Shown here piece by piece: positions 1-10,551 of a stretch of 64,000 bases of DNA. Both the position numbers and the translations under genes were made by a program. Under the pieces are notes generated by a model that was given only the letters and a program-made list of their open reading frames with translations, was not told where the DNA came from and searched no databases. Position 1 is the first letter of the stretch, and each line of letters opens with the position of its first letter. This DNA is from Melitaea cinxia (Eukaryota > Arthropoda > Insecta > Lepidoptera > Nymphalidae), in assembly GCF_905220565.1 (NCBI RefSeq), contig NC_059414.1:4090001-4154000 (forward strand), read 5' to 3'.

Positions 1-261
1 TGAAAATTCTTAATTTTTTTACAATAGATATTCTTTTTAGTTTCTACCAATGTAAAATAATGAAACAGAGCCATCTATGATTATCTGCAAGAACTAAATT
101 AACTAATCGAACTTATAATCGCTGTACGTTCGATCATTAGTTCGTAAACAAGCTACTGAGAACGTGAAGGGGTGCAACTCGGTAGCATCTGAAGAATATG
201 ATTTTAAAATGTGATAGGTAAAAATCTCTTTACAAGTGAGTTTGTATAATTTACACTACAT

Positions 262-594
262 ATGAAGATCACTCGCAGAATGCTCCGTATTGGCTGGACA
301 CAGAAAGTTTCAAACGTGAGAGTACTCCAGCGCGTCGCCAGTAGCCGGATGTTACTGCAAACCGTCAAGAAGAGAAAAGCCGAGTATTTGGGCCACGTCT
401 TGAGACACGAGCGATACCAGCTGCTCCAAATTATAATGATGGGCAAAGTAGAGGGCAAGCGACGCGTTGTAAGAAGAAAAAAGTCCTGGTTGCGCAACAT
501 CCGCGAATGGATGAAGATTGCCAGCGTGGAAGAGCTGTTTCGCTTGGCACGAGACCGCGAAAAATTCGCTGAGCTGACGGCCAACCTCCAGTAG
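262..594 (+). pseudogene. non-LTR retrotransposon ORF2 C-terminal stub
   Basis: An open stretch of 110 codons resembles the C-terminal tail, after the reverse-transcriptase domain, of endonuclease/RT-type non-LTR retrotransposons. Seen in the sequence: RRMLRIGWTQKVSN near the start, KRKAEYLGHVLRHERYQLLQ in the middle, a basic GKRRVVRRKKSWLRNIREW segment, and a stop. The family's YLGH-RH-YxLLQ and GKR--RRxxSWLxNxREW patterns are kept, so this copy is fairly young. The endonuclease and catalytic RT domains are absent, so it is a 5'-truncated insertion and cannot be autonomous. A GAA-rich purine stretch follows the stop at about 606-627. The clade is not settled from this piece alone. Confidence 0.8.
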
Positions 595-743
595 TGGAGA
601 GGCACAAGAAGAAGAAGATGAAGATCACTACTGCCAAGAACGTACTGGGTTAAAATATGAAAAAGATAAATAAAAGAACTTATGGGGATGAAACTTGCCT
701 CTTTTTCTGGTATTACAATTTTATAATTTCAGTTATTCAATTG

Positions 744-846
744 AATGCCTGCCCAGCGTGGTGACTATGGGCAAAACACATGAGTTCACGCTATTTTTGG
801 CGTAAACTTGTGGAGGCCTATGTCCAGCAGTGGAATGAATTGTCTT
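744..846 (+). mobile_element. dispersed repeat family A, 3' end only
   Basis: This matches the last ~100 bp of a repeat also seen at 16610-16896, 33095-33418, 34444-34767, 36596-36886 and 60825-61020. The shared core runs from GCCTGCCCAGCGTGGTGACT to GGAGGCCTATGTCCAGCAGT. Read as protein, the end gives a REL-EAYVQQW-type tail, as at the C-terminus of several non-LTR retrotransposons here, so family A is probably a retrotransposon 3' end or a SINE using such an end. Confidence 0.65.
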
Positions 847-1152
847 TCCGTTATAGCAAGTAGCTTCAAATTTCATCAGTATAAAATTTATTTTAGTTTT
901 ATAAGGTCAAATTAAACGATTTTATACGCAAACTGTTTTAAAAATATTAAAATATGAAATTAATACAACACTTAAATTTGATTATTTGTTTCTAATAATT
1001 TCTCTTGTCTTCATGATAGAATATAATTATATTCTTAAACCTTGAATGAGGAAATCGAGAGATCTATTTTATGTTATATACATGTTTAATTTTTTTTTTT
1101 AATGATAGTACATATAAGCATCGATCTGTTGCTACAATTTTTTATTCTGTAA

Positions 1153-1328
1153 ACTAGCTGCCCGGACAGACTTCGTTCTGTCAAAAGTTAATAGTAAAAA
1201 TATTTTTATTTTATTTTTTTATTACTAAATCCTTCCGTGGGCCTTAAGGAACATACAAAAAATAACCAAATTGGTCAAGCCATTCTCAAGTTGTGCGCTT
1301 AGCAACATTCATTTTTATTTATATAAGA
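1153..1328 (-). mobile_element. Helitron-like element, subfamily B
   Basis: A second copy lies at 49451-49626. On the minus strand the element ends with the 6-bp hairpin GACAGA-ACGAAG-TCTGTC, a short GC-rich spacer, and CTAG followed by T. That is the Helitron 3' structure (hairpin, CTRR end, A/T target). No Rep/helicase coding is present, so it is non-autonomous. Confidence 0.65.
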
Positions 1329-1519
1329 AATATGGAACGATAAAGTCGACCTGATATTGATGTTTGCTATTATACCTTAAAAAAACTACATCCTGTATTA
1401 TTACCAATGATGTATCTTGATGAATGAGCTTTTTATCAATAATATAATACATGACAAAATTATCGGCTATATAATATTGAGTACAGAAACTTATCTGTGG
1501 TGTAATGTCTAAACATACA

Positions 1520-1658
1520 AATATATATAATTCCTCCTCCTGCCTTCCTCAATAAATTGGCTATCTAATACTGAAAGAATTTTTGAAATTGGACCAATAG
1601 TTCCTGAGATTAGCACGTTCAAACAAAAAACAAACTCTTCAGCTTTATAATATTAGTA
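1520..1658 (-). mobile_element. possible Helitron-like remnant
   Basis: The stretch contains a CCTGAGATTAGCACGTTCAA segment and ends in CTTTATAATATTAGTATA. Both resemble the 5' region of lepidopteran Helitron-like repeats read on the minus strand. No 3' end is visible, and it may be continuous with the element at 1153. Confidence 0.35.
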
Positions 1659-2794
1659 TATTTTATATATTATATTTTATATAATTTATATTTTAAATGA
1701 ACTTTTATCTTACAAACTAGAAATAAAAATGAATCATGTCTCAAATATATACTTATATATACACTCAAATATGTTTATTGAAAGCCTTAGTTTACATTGG
1801 ATTCGATGATATATTATTAGCCTCCGAAGCTTGAGTTGAAATCTAAGATGTTTGTCGATAAATCATAATAGCCTTGTATGAATAATAATATAGGTCAAAG
1901 TGTCTATGTGTATCTTTTTTGTGTTATTTTTTTTTTGGTGTCAAAATAAATCTTGATGCTATTTTTTTACAATAATCATAAATGATTACATTTGCTTTTT
2001 AAGATTAATGTTTACGAATTATTACTATGAAGGCCGATTCGTTTAATTCATTTTGCTAAAAACAAACTACGTATTCCGTTTCCACATTCACTGATTGATT
2101 CAAATACCTGTTTTATTATTATTTAATATTATAGCTGTGGTGTATAAGCCTAATGACTTTCACTAAAGTCAAGAAAGGACAGATTATTTCGAAAATGTTA
2201 CGTAGAGTGGAGACATTACGCAGCAAACTAATCCAGCCATTTGCGGTTACAAATTCAATAACATCATAATGTAATAACTTTTTTACGGAAAGACTCCCTG
2301 ACTATAGTTGCTGTAAAGTATCGTAACCGTCGGACATCTAAAAAATTTAATGAACCTCGATAAAATCCGAAAGAAAAAATGTTGATTATAGTGAGTGAAA
2401 TTCGCGTAAATATTAGAATTCAATCACATTTTTAAAACAGTAGATATACTAAATACTGTTATGGTAACCTTTAAACTAGAACAATATAAACACGTCTGAA
2501 TTTAATTTGTTTCTTACACTACCCTCTACCTAAACAGTTTCGTTTGAAGTAAGGCCATTGACTGTAATTATTTAAATATATATTATCCTAACCCTCATTA
2601 CTAGAAATTAATGTGTTCCTGTCTTACATTTATATTTCCAACTCGGTGAGTAAGGTGATTAAATTCTTGTCTCGTCATAAATCAACCTCACCTAAGTTAG
2701 TATAATTATTTTATTTCTTTTATTCTTTATTGTGCATTGCAAAAAGGCTTAAAGATAGTTAATGACTATAGAGTATAACTACTAACTAAAATAT
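1659..2794. other. AT-rich stretch, nothing recognised
   Basis: I see no convincing reading frame, tRNA or repeat terminus here, only homopolymer runs of T. Confidence 0.5.
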
Positions 2795-3031
2795 TCTTCT
2801 AAAAATCTGGAGCAGCCTGACTGGGGACAGCCTTGACCTTACAGAAGATCACAGCTATATAATACTGCTTTCAAACAGTGTTGTGTTCCTGTGGTAAGTA
2901 AGGTGACTAGAGCTCCTGGAGGGATTGGGGGAAAGATTGAAAAGGCGCTTGTGATGATTCTGCTTATAAGCTACGGTATTTGCTTACCATCAGGTGAGCT
3001 GTACGCTTGTTTGTCAACCTAGTTGTATAAT
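2795..3031 (+). mobile_element. dispersed repeat family F (poly(A)-ended), degenerate
   Basis: It shares its order of blocks with the better copy at 18803-19088: GGAGCAGCC-GACTGGGG, GACCTTACAGAAGATCACAG, a TGTTCCTGT block, GAGCTCCTGG-GGGATTGGGG, TATAAGCTACGGTA, and a CATCAGGTGAGC-GTACGCTTGTTTG end before TTGTATAA. It lacks coding capacity and looks like a SINE or a short retrotransposon 3' end. Confidence 0.65.
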
Positions 3032-3927
3032 AGAACAATGAATAATTAGCCATTTGTTCTAGACAATCTAAGGTATAATCTATAAGTAAGCAAAGAAGCT
3101 TAAGAAAATTGAATTTATAGGTATATCTCTAAACTATTCCAACCTTTGTGCATTTAACACAAGGCGAATCTAAACTGTCAACAAGCAAAACGCTCATAAG
3201 TGTTCGCGAGGCATATGTCTATCGGACTCATCATCTGATGCGCTATAAGACCGACAAAGGTAGCCTCATTTCTTTTAAGCCTTCTCGAGAAAGGTCGAGC
3301 ACTTTTACTCATTATATATGACAAAAAGAAGCCTATTAAATATTTGACTAACAATCCTAAACCAAAACTATCCGGACACATATGTGAAGATATTATCAAC
3401 GTCTTTAAGAATATACGGTATATACTCGTATGGTAAATCCTTAAATCAATAGCTCTTACGTAATATTAGTATCGATCTCAAAAAACTATAGCTCAACAAG
3501 GAGACTGGTGATGATGGATCATTTCTTTTTTTTCGCATCATATCGCTTCCATAGATACTACCACTCATTTTTGCACATAATTTTAATGCAGATATTTCTT
3601 AAGAAATTGTATATTTTTCACCAAAACTATATAATAATACAATAATCGCTAAAAATATCAGCCAATTCAATTCGATATTTAAATATTTCCTTAAGTGTTT
3701 CTTTTATTTGGAAATATATTATAACACCTTTGTATTTGGAGTATTTAATCACCTGATAAAACTGTATTATTGCAACAACATCAAAGTAAACAAAAAATGT
3801 GACTCGTTTTCCTTGAAAGTTATTTTTAAATCGATTTCGTTCATTTACAAATATCTTATATCTGTTTATATCAAAAATTCGTTATCTCATATAAGTTAGT
3901 ACTAATAAATTATGATTTTTATAATCT
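3032..3927. other. unassigned; two short unrecognised frames
   Basis: Open frames at 3178-3399 (minus, 73 codons) and 3708-3899 (plus, 63 codons) show no domain I recognise. The plus frame is a low-complexity mix of Y, I, F and K residues typical of AT-rich chance frames. Confidence 0.4.
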
Positions 3928-4015
3928 TCTTCTTCTTCTTTAAATACTATGGCTTCATCAGCTTTTCGCCGATGATTTTGCCGAAGTCCGGAGACGGGGT
4001 CCGTTTTTGACAGTA
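3928..4015 (-). repeat. short dispersed repeat family J
   Basis: A CTTCTTCTT run leads into ACTATGGCTTCATCAGC, then TTTTCGCCGATGATTTTGCC and a GACAGTACA block. The same order occurs at 12527-12640. The CTT/AAG run looks like a simple 3' tail, which suggests a retrotransposon or SINE end on the minus strand. Confidence 0.45.
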
Positions 4016-5318
4016 CAGATTTTTATAATATAATATTATAATAGAAACTTCAAAATACTCGTATAGATACAATGATTCTTGAAAATACGATATTTTTTTT
4101 TGGAACTGTAATTTTTCTCTATCAACACAGTAACGAAGAAGGTCTCTATAGTATAACAAGTTTGAATTAAATTAAGATTAACATAAAATTATAGCGAGGA
4201 TATTTAAAACAATAAGAAAACGTGTGATATGAATAATTCAAGAAGAGATTTATTAATAATAGTACACTGTTGGCGTCGCCAACAGGAAATTGCCTCTACC
4301 TTGCTTAGAAGACTAACACTTATCTTACTGCAAAAGTAAACAGCCCATCTGTTCCATTTTAAATGTTGCCACCATAAAGATTTTAGTATCATTTATCGTT
4401 ATTAACATTATTGACTAAACTTTGCACTTACGTCTTTTTAGTTTTTTTTCTACATATATTTTTTTGTAGTGTTAACACCACAAGTACTACGAGAAAACAA
4501 ACTGTTTTAGTATTAATTGCGTATAAAATTAATCAAACTGTACACGCTAACAGACATTATTAGAATATTTTTATTTTATTTTCATGAAAATTCGTGAATT
4601 ACGTAAAAAAAATTGATATCAACTACACACACGTCTACTTCTTACACAAATAATTTTTACGTTTATTTACATTATATCATATAAAAATGGTATTTTTGAA
4701 GATATTTATTATAATTTATATAACCACACATAAAAATAACACTATAATAAATAAAACATAAATAAGACCCATGTGTATATCAGTCGTGAATTCGCTTAGG
4801 AGAGAGTTTGTCAACTGACCAACTTAACCAACCCTTTTTTTGTAAGCGGTGGGAGTTCTAAGTAATACGAAAATAGAAACCTCTTTGACAACGGTGTTTG
4901 CGTCATTAATGCCCTAACACCTGTAATAATATTTAAATAAACATCTCTTTTCGATGGTAGAGATTAAACTCTGGACTCCATTAGTTAATACGCTGTTATG
5001 TAGGACTGTAACATCAGTAATATGTAAGAAATATGGTTATTAATATTGTTATTAAACCTTTAGAGGTTATTCAATAATATTTAAGCAGCAGCTATACTCT
5101 ACATAATTGAACTCATGATCGATCTACCTACCACACATCGCAATCAAAGATAAAAATTTGTACAGCAGAATATTACAAAAAGAAAAAATCACATTTTAAT
5201 TTAAAAAATATTCCAACAAATAGTTTTCATATAAAGTGGTATTATTTAATTATCTTAAATATTTATGCATTTTAGTCTTGATTATAACATTTATGTGTTA
5301 ATGTAGTAATGAAATAAA
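4016..5318. other. unassigned AT-rich stretch
   Basis: It contains a minus-strand frame at 4204-4392 (62 codons) with several W and C residues but no family I recognise. A short inverted motif, TGGCGTCGCCA, lies at about 4271. Confidence 0.4.
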
Positions 5319-5935
5319 TAATAATTGTGTTTGCAGACAAACGAAAAAAAACCGACTTCAATTACATCGACAAGTAATACAACGTAAATCGACGAAAAAA
5401 TAGTCAAGTAACAACGCGTTATGAAAGATTACTCAAAAAGTAGTTATCAGATCTCTATAAAATTTATATGTGACCACATGACAAACATCAGCTTTCGATT
5501 AAATTAAAAATTATTAAAATCGGTACACCCAGTAAAAATTTATTGCGGCTTTTCAAGAAGTTCCCTCGATTTCTCTGGGATCCCATCATCAGAACCTGGT
5601 TTCCTTATCATGGTACTAAACTTGGGATATGTCCTTTCCAACAAAAAAAGAATTATCAAAATCGGTACATCCAGTAGAAAGTTATGTGGTATAATACAAC
5701 GTAGGTCGACGAAAAAAGCGTCAAGTAAAAACGCATTATTAGATATAGCTCGAAAAGTAGTTGTTAGATCTCAAATAAATTTAAATGGGACCAATTGGCA
5801 CACACCACCTTTCGATTAAAAGAAAATTTGTCGAAATCGCTCCACCCAGTGAAAAGTTCTGATGTAACATACATAAAAAAAAAAAAAAAATACAGTCGAA
5901 TTGAGAACCTCCTCCTTTTTTGGAAGTCGGTTAAA
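5319..5935 (+). mobile_element. family D element with ACCGACTTC inverted ends
   Basis: The 0.6 kb element starts with TTTGCAGACAAACGAAAAAA and CCGACTTCAATTACATCGAC. It ends with a poly(A) run, CAGTCGAATTGAGAACCTCC and GGAAGTCGGTTAAAA, so ACCGACTTC and GAAGTCGGT face each other as inverted ends. Other copies are at 9653-10279 and 58322-58915 (opposite orientation) and, longer, at 53668-55347. A 69-codon frame at 5610-5819 recurs in one other copy but has no known homologue to me. The '+' orientation is my convention. A MITE or foldback element is the likely class. Confidence 0.7.
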
Positions 5936-6687
5936 AATGATTGCAATTCATGATTTTAATTAATAGGATTATGTATATTGTAATTGCAAAGCATACGATG
6001 ATCTAATAAACGTTTGCAATGATTACTAAATGATGCTATGAGATATCATAAATTTAATTTTATAATCTACTAGCTGTGCCCGCGGCTTCGCCCGCGTTGA
6101 AATTAGTGTGTCACAAAGTTTTGCCGGCAAACTTCCAGTGAAACTCTCATCAAAATCGGCTTAGCCTTTCCGTAAACCTTCCTCTTGCCAATGGTGGAGC
6201 CCTCTACAATGGTGAAACCGCATGAAAACCCGTTCAGTAAATTTTGAGCGAATCGATCACATACACTTTTTGGGGACTTTGTTTATAATACACTAACTGT
6301 TCCCCGCGATTACGTCCTCGTGGTTATGAAGATAAGTATTACTATTAAGATGTTTAACGCAAATTATTTTTTTATTTCAGTCACTTGAAATGCTTATCAA
6401 ACTGAGTAACTTTTTAAAAGGCACAATTTAGTATAATTTAATAGTTATTTTTATAGAACCTCTCTATACACCACATTTTTGGTTTTATTTTCAGGCTGTA
6501 TATGTTTCATACAAACTATCAACCCCAATTAAACCCCCTTAGCGATGGAATATCGTAAAATCCGTTCTTAGCGGACGTCTGCTAACTATAATCTACATCC
6601 CTGCCAAACTTTATCTTTGTCCAACCTGGATGGATAGACCATCCAGCGGTTTTTGAGTTCTCGTGATGAGTGAGTCAGTGACCTTTC

Positions 6688-6689
<2 letters not shown>

Positions 6690-6732
<43 letters not shown>
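6690..6732. repeat. (AT)n microsatellite inside the Helitron
   Basis: The alternating AT run sits just inside an internal Helitron-type terminus (TATATAGATT at its right edge). The sister copy near 62372 has only a few AT units here. Confidence 0.9.
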
Positions 6733-6734
<2 letters not shown>

Positions 6735-6742
6735 TTACGATG

Positions 6743-7820
6743 CATTATTTGGACACCTCCTCACCATCTATATAGCATACATTTTACATTTCAAGTCTCT
6801 TACTTCAAAAACATAGGACTTTCATAGAATCTTCCAACCCCCGTTTTATCCCTTTAAGGGTCGAGTTTCATAAAATCAGCTCTTAGTGGATGTTTACGCC
6901 CTATAAGGAACCTACCTGCCAAATTTCAAGTTTGTAGGTGTTATAGTTTCGGAGGTTTCGTGATGAGTGTGTCAACCTACCATCCCCCGTTTTAACCCCA
7001 AAAAGGAGTTGACTTCTAAAGATACATTATTTGGACACCTTCTCACTATCTAAAGAGCGTACCTTTTAAATTTCAAGTCTCTTACTTCAAAAACATAGGA
7101 CTTTCATACAAACTTTCAACCCCCTTTTTACCCCCTTGGGGGTCGAATTTCGTAAAACCCATTCTTAGCGAATGTTTACGCCCTAAAAGGAGCCTATCTG
7201 CCAAATTTCAAGTTTGTAGGTGTTATAGGTTCGGAGATTTCGTGATGAGTGATTAAACCTACCATCCCCCGTTTTAACCCCAAAAGGGAGTTGATTTCTA
7301 AAGACACATTATTTGGACACCTTCTCATCATCTATAAGGCATACATTTTAAATTTCAAGTCTCTTACTTCAAAAACATGGGACTTTCACACAAACTTTCA
7401 ACCCCCGTTTAACCCCTTTAAGGGTTGAATTTTGTAAAACCCATTCTTAGCGAATGTTTACGCTCTATAAGGAGCCTTTTTGCCAAATTTCAAGTTTGTA
7501 GCTATTATAGTTTCGGAGATTTCGTGATAAGTGAGTCAGCCTACCATCCCCCGTTTTAACCCCAAAAGGGAGTTAATTTCTAAAGATATATTATTTGGAC
7601 CCCTTTTCACCATCTATAGAGCTTACATTTTAAATTTCAAGTCTCTTAGTTCAAAAACATAGGACTTTCATACAAACTTCCAACCCCCGTTTTACCCCTT
7701 TAGGGGTCGAGTTTCATAAAATCCATTCTTAGCGGATGCTTACGTCTTATAAGGAACCTACCTGCCAAATTTCAAGTTTGTAGGTGTTATAGTTTCGGAG
7801 ATTTCATGATGAGTGAGTGA
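6743..7820. repeat. 282-bp tandem repeat, about 3.8 units
   Basis: The anchor CATTATTTGG (or a one-base variant) occurs at 6743, 7025, 7307 and 7589, each exactly 282 bp apart. Each unit contains two related halves: CCCCCGTTTTA and AAATTTCAAGT each occur twice per unit. Conserved blocks include CTTCAAAAACATAGGACTTT, GCCAAATTTCAAGTTTGTAG and TTTCGGAGATTTCGTGATGA. Confidence 0.9.
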
Positions 7821-7858
7821 CCTTTCGCTTTTATATATATTATATATATATTATAGAT

Positions 7859-8558
7859 TCCATTAGTGTACTTTTGTTAGTACATACTTTAGTATATATT
7901 TAAAAAAAGACGAATAAATGTAGCTAATTGCCTCTTTTTACATAATATAAATATAAAATAATTATCTAGTTTTTACTTAGTATTACACAGTTTGAATAGT
8001 ATTTCCGCAATTCAACTCTTAAGTTAGTCATTAGTTATATTGATGAACAAACAGAAAGTAGATTCTTGGCAAGTTTACAAGAGCGATTATGTCTATCATT
8101 GACTCTAATGCGTCTTTTATTGTTCTTATTCAATACAAAATGTTCGATTTTCAAAAGGAAAAGGTATAATTAGTGTTACACAATATGTAATTATTTGTAT
8201 TTAACTTTTTAGAGTATATTTTTTTAGTTTTTTACAAATCATATAGAAAAATGACAAAATTATAGGCCCTTTTTAATATAAATAAATGTCCAAAGTCTGG
8301 GAAAATATACTCTTTTCTTGTTAAATACTCGAATGAAAGTTAAATGCACAGTAGTGTTTTAATGTAATTAACACCCTTTTAGAATTTAGGCTGGAACACG
8401 ACACTATTTACGATTACTTTTTGATTTTAAAACGCAAAAACTTATTTTAGTTATGATTATCCTTACATAATTTATACATTCAAGTTATGATTGCTGTCTT
8501 TTTGCAGACAGATAAAAATCTAATACATAAGCTATGTTTCAAAAGCTGATAATCTAGG
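7859..8558. other. unassigned AT-rich stretch
   Basis: Between two Helitron-like copies I see no frame or terminus I can support. Confidence 0.4.
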
Positions 8559-8852
8559 CTAATATTATAAATATAAGTTTGTTTGTTTGTACCACTTTCA
8601 CGGTCCATCGACTTGACAGATAGTTATATAATTTGGCTTACATATATCTTAGGGACCCGACAAAGGCTACCTTCCATCTTAGAAAAATGAGTAGTTCCCG
8701 AGGGATAGCGAAAAAGCGTCACGGGTGCCACCGTTACCCCGACTTTGAACGTAGATGCAAACATTTTTAATAATTACTTTGCCATTTTGTTTTGGCAAAT
8801 ATCTAGACTTTAAAATCTAGGCCTTCGCGGGAAATGCCGCGTTAACAGCTAG
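8559..8852 (+). mobile_element. Helitron-like element
   Basis: The left edge is CTAATATTATAAATATAAGT then repeated GTTT, a common 5' form of these repeats. The right edge has a perfect 5-bp hairpin, CGCGG (8826-8830) and CCGCG (8837-8841), followed by TTAACAG and CTAG at 8849-8852. That hairpin-plus-CTRR end is the main support. No coding sequence remains. Confidence 0.6.
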
Positions 8853-9079
8853 CTATACATAAATCTTATTACATACAATATTATCTGTAAATACTTGACA
8901 TACTCTGTATTCTTCAGGATATCATAAAGCTTATAGTAATTCCAATCATGTCTACACGAGTTTAGGCTTGTAAAAATTATCGTGGTATAAAGGAACACCT
9001 GCTCGTAATACGTAGTACATAGTAGTTTTATAGATCATTGTTCTCTGTAGGTCAAAAACATTATAAAATAAGAATATAA

Positions 9080-9316
9080 TGAGAAATCTTTATCTTTATT
9101 TGAAACAATACACGGCTGACGCGAATGATAATAACATACAGAATTAATTGTAAGTGAATGAAAAAATTATATTCTCAACATTATTTTACGTAAATATTAT
9201 AAGAAAAGAATGAGAAATCTTTATCTTTATTTGAAACAATACACGGCTGACGCGAATGATAATAACATACAGAATAAATTGTATGTGATGATTAATTGTA
9301 TTTTACGTAAATAGTT
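9080..9316. repeat. 131-bp tandem duplication
   Basis: TGAGAAATCTTTATCTTTAT begins at 9080 and again at 9211. Both units continue with GAAACAATACACGGCTGACG and reach ATTTTACGTAAATA. The second unit is shortened in its middle. Confidence 0.85.
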
Positions 9317-9321
9317 GTGTT

Positions 9322-9408
9322 CAGTTCAGCCTATTGCAGTCCACTACTGTACATAGGCCTCCCCAAGTTAATGAGCAGTTCCTAAATATATTACCGATCA
9401 CTGGTCTG
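9322..9408 (-). mobile_element. 87-bp retrotransposon 3' stub with 13-bp target duplication
   Basis: The insert is flanked by perfect direct repeats AAATAGTTGTGTT at 9309-9321 and 9409-9421. Read on the minus strand it contains GGAGGCCTATGTACAGTAGT and ends AATAGGCTGAACTG, matching the 3' end of the stub at 51582-51692. It is a severely 5'-truncated non-LTR insertion without a poly(A) tail. Confidence 0.8.
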
Positions 9409-9424
9409 AAATAGTTGTGTTAGT

Positions 9425-9652
9425 TCGCAAACGAAAAAAAAAACGACTTTAGTTTACATCAAAAAGTATTACAAAGTACAAATAAAATAAACAATTTCAT
9501 ACGCATTATTAATTTAATTATTAACAATTTAAAGGGGCCACGCGACAAGCACCGGCGATTAAAAAATTAATCATGAAAAATGGTACACACTGTGAAAACG
9601 TATGCAGTAACACACATAAAAATACAGTCGAATTGAGAACCTAATCCTTTTT
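9425..9652 (+). mobile_element. family D element, internally deleted, interrupted
   Basis: It starts with AAACGAAAAAAAAAACGACT and reaches CAGTCGAATTGAGAACCT, in the orientation of the 5319 copy but with much of the middle missing or diverged. The expected closing end GTCGGTTAAAA is found at 10280-10290, after the next element, so this copy seems to be split by it. Confidence 0.6.
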
Positions 9653-10279
9653 TAACCGACTTCCAAAAAAGGAGGAGGTTCTCAATTCGACTGTATTTTT
9701 TTTTTTTTTTTTTTTTTTTTATGTATGTTACATCAGAACTTTTGACCGGGTGGACCGATTTCGACAAATTTTGTTTTAATCGAAAGGTGGCGTGTGCCAA
9801 TTGGTCCCATTTAAATTTATTTGAGATCTAACAACTACTTTTCGAGTTATATCTAATAATGCGTTTTTACTTGACGCTTTTTTCGTCGACCTACGTTGTA
9901 TTATACCGCATAACTTTCTACTGGATGTACCGATTTTGATAATTCTTTTTTTGTTGGAAAGGGGATATCCCTAGTTTGGTACCGTGATAAGAAAACCAGG
10001 ATCTGATGATGGGATCCCAGAGAAGTCGAGGGAAACTCTCGAAAATCCGTAATAACTTTTTACTGGGTGTACCGATTTTGATAATTTTTAATTTAATCGA
10101 AAGCTGATGTTTATCATGTGGTCACATATAAATTTTATCGAGATCTGATAACTACTTTTTGAGTAATCTTTGATAACGCGTAATTGCTTGACTATTTTTT
10201 CGTCGATCTACGTTGTATTACTTGTCGATGTAATCGAAGTCGGTTTTTTTTTCGTTTGCGAGCAAACACAATTATTTTT
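9653..10279 (-). mobile_element. family D element, near full-length, nested in another D
   Basis: It runs from TTAACCGACTTCCAAAAAAG, GGAGGTTCTCAATTCGACTG and a long T run to CGAAGTCGG, a T run and CGTTTGCGAGCAAACACAAT. Internal blocks such as ATTTATTTGAGATCTAACAA and GTCGACCTACGTTGTATTAT occur twice in related form. It lies inside the remnant of an oppositely oriented D copy. Confidence 0.7.
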
Positions 10280-10292
10280 AGTCGGTTAAAAA
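10280..10292 (+). mobile_element. closing end of the interrupted family D copy
   Basis: GTCGGTTAAAAAG is the usual terminal sequence of D in the 5319 orientation. It is what would be expected if the 9653-10279 element had inserted a few bases from the end of the 9425 copy. Confidence 0.45.
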
Positions 10293-10428
10293 GTAATGCA
10301 TAATTTTTGCATATATTTCACATTGTCGCAAAAGATATTTTTAAGGCTTCAATCAATGTTTAAACTAAAGATGACCTGATGATGACTATAGACGGCGCCA
10401 CGGTTCGCTTAAACCGAATATAAAAATC

Positions 10429-10551
10429 ATCATATCAAAAATTTCTATTTAGCGGGTACATCGTTCCATAGCTTAATTGGCTAGAGCGCTGACACGGTTA
10501 GTCGGAGACGCGGGTTCGAACCCCGCTGGAGCAGTCAATTTTTGATATGAT
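10429..10551. repeat. 15-bp perfect inverted repeats around a tRNA-like core
   Basis: ATCATATCAAAAATT (10429-10443) and its exact complement (10537-10551) bracket 93 bp containing the tRNA-like sequence. As single-stranded DNA or RNA this would form a stem with the tRNA fold in its loop. Confidence 0.85.
10462..10534 (+). tRNA. tRNA-like sequence, probably a pseudo-tRNA
   Basis: It folds as a tRNA: acceptor CGTTCCA with TGGAGCA (first pair mismatched, one G-T), D stem GCTT/GAGC, anticodon stem CTGAC/GTCGG, a four-base variable loop, and a perfect T stem GCGGG/CCCGC around TTCGAAC. The internal promoter boxes look intact (TAGCTTAATTGG and GGTTCGAACCC). The anticodon loop reads ACGGTTA, with C instead of the near-universal T at position 33 and GGT as nominal anticodon, unusual for a eukaryotic Thr tRNA. 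I infer a decayed or retroposed tRNA rather than a working gene. Confidence 0.55.

Larger units (their letters stand above)
6070..7857 (-). mobile_element. Helitron-like element with 282-bp internal array
   Basis: On the minus strand the element ends with a GC-rich stem region (complement of GCCCGCGGCTTCGCCCGCG) and CTAG next to T, and its 5' end starts at an A/TC junction (complement of TATAGAT), as in Helitrons. Next to the 3' end is about 660 bp of single-copy sequence. The rest is a tandem array. No Rep or helicase coding is visible, so it is non-autonomous. A second element with the same design is at 61849-63774. Confidence 0.7.

Noticed and set aside
5610..5819. 69-codon frame in family D, also open in the copy at 53788-53997
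   Set aside because: The frame is interrupted by TAG in the 58.3 kb copy and its ATG is lost in the 9.7 kb copy. It crosses module boundaries. Similarity between copies follows DNA similarity, so it is not evidence for a protein.
9567..9800. 77-codon minus frame with poly-lysine
   Set aside because: Poly(T) of family D read in reverse; it crosses the junction of two D copies.
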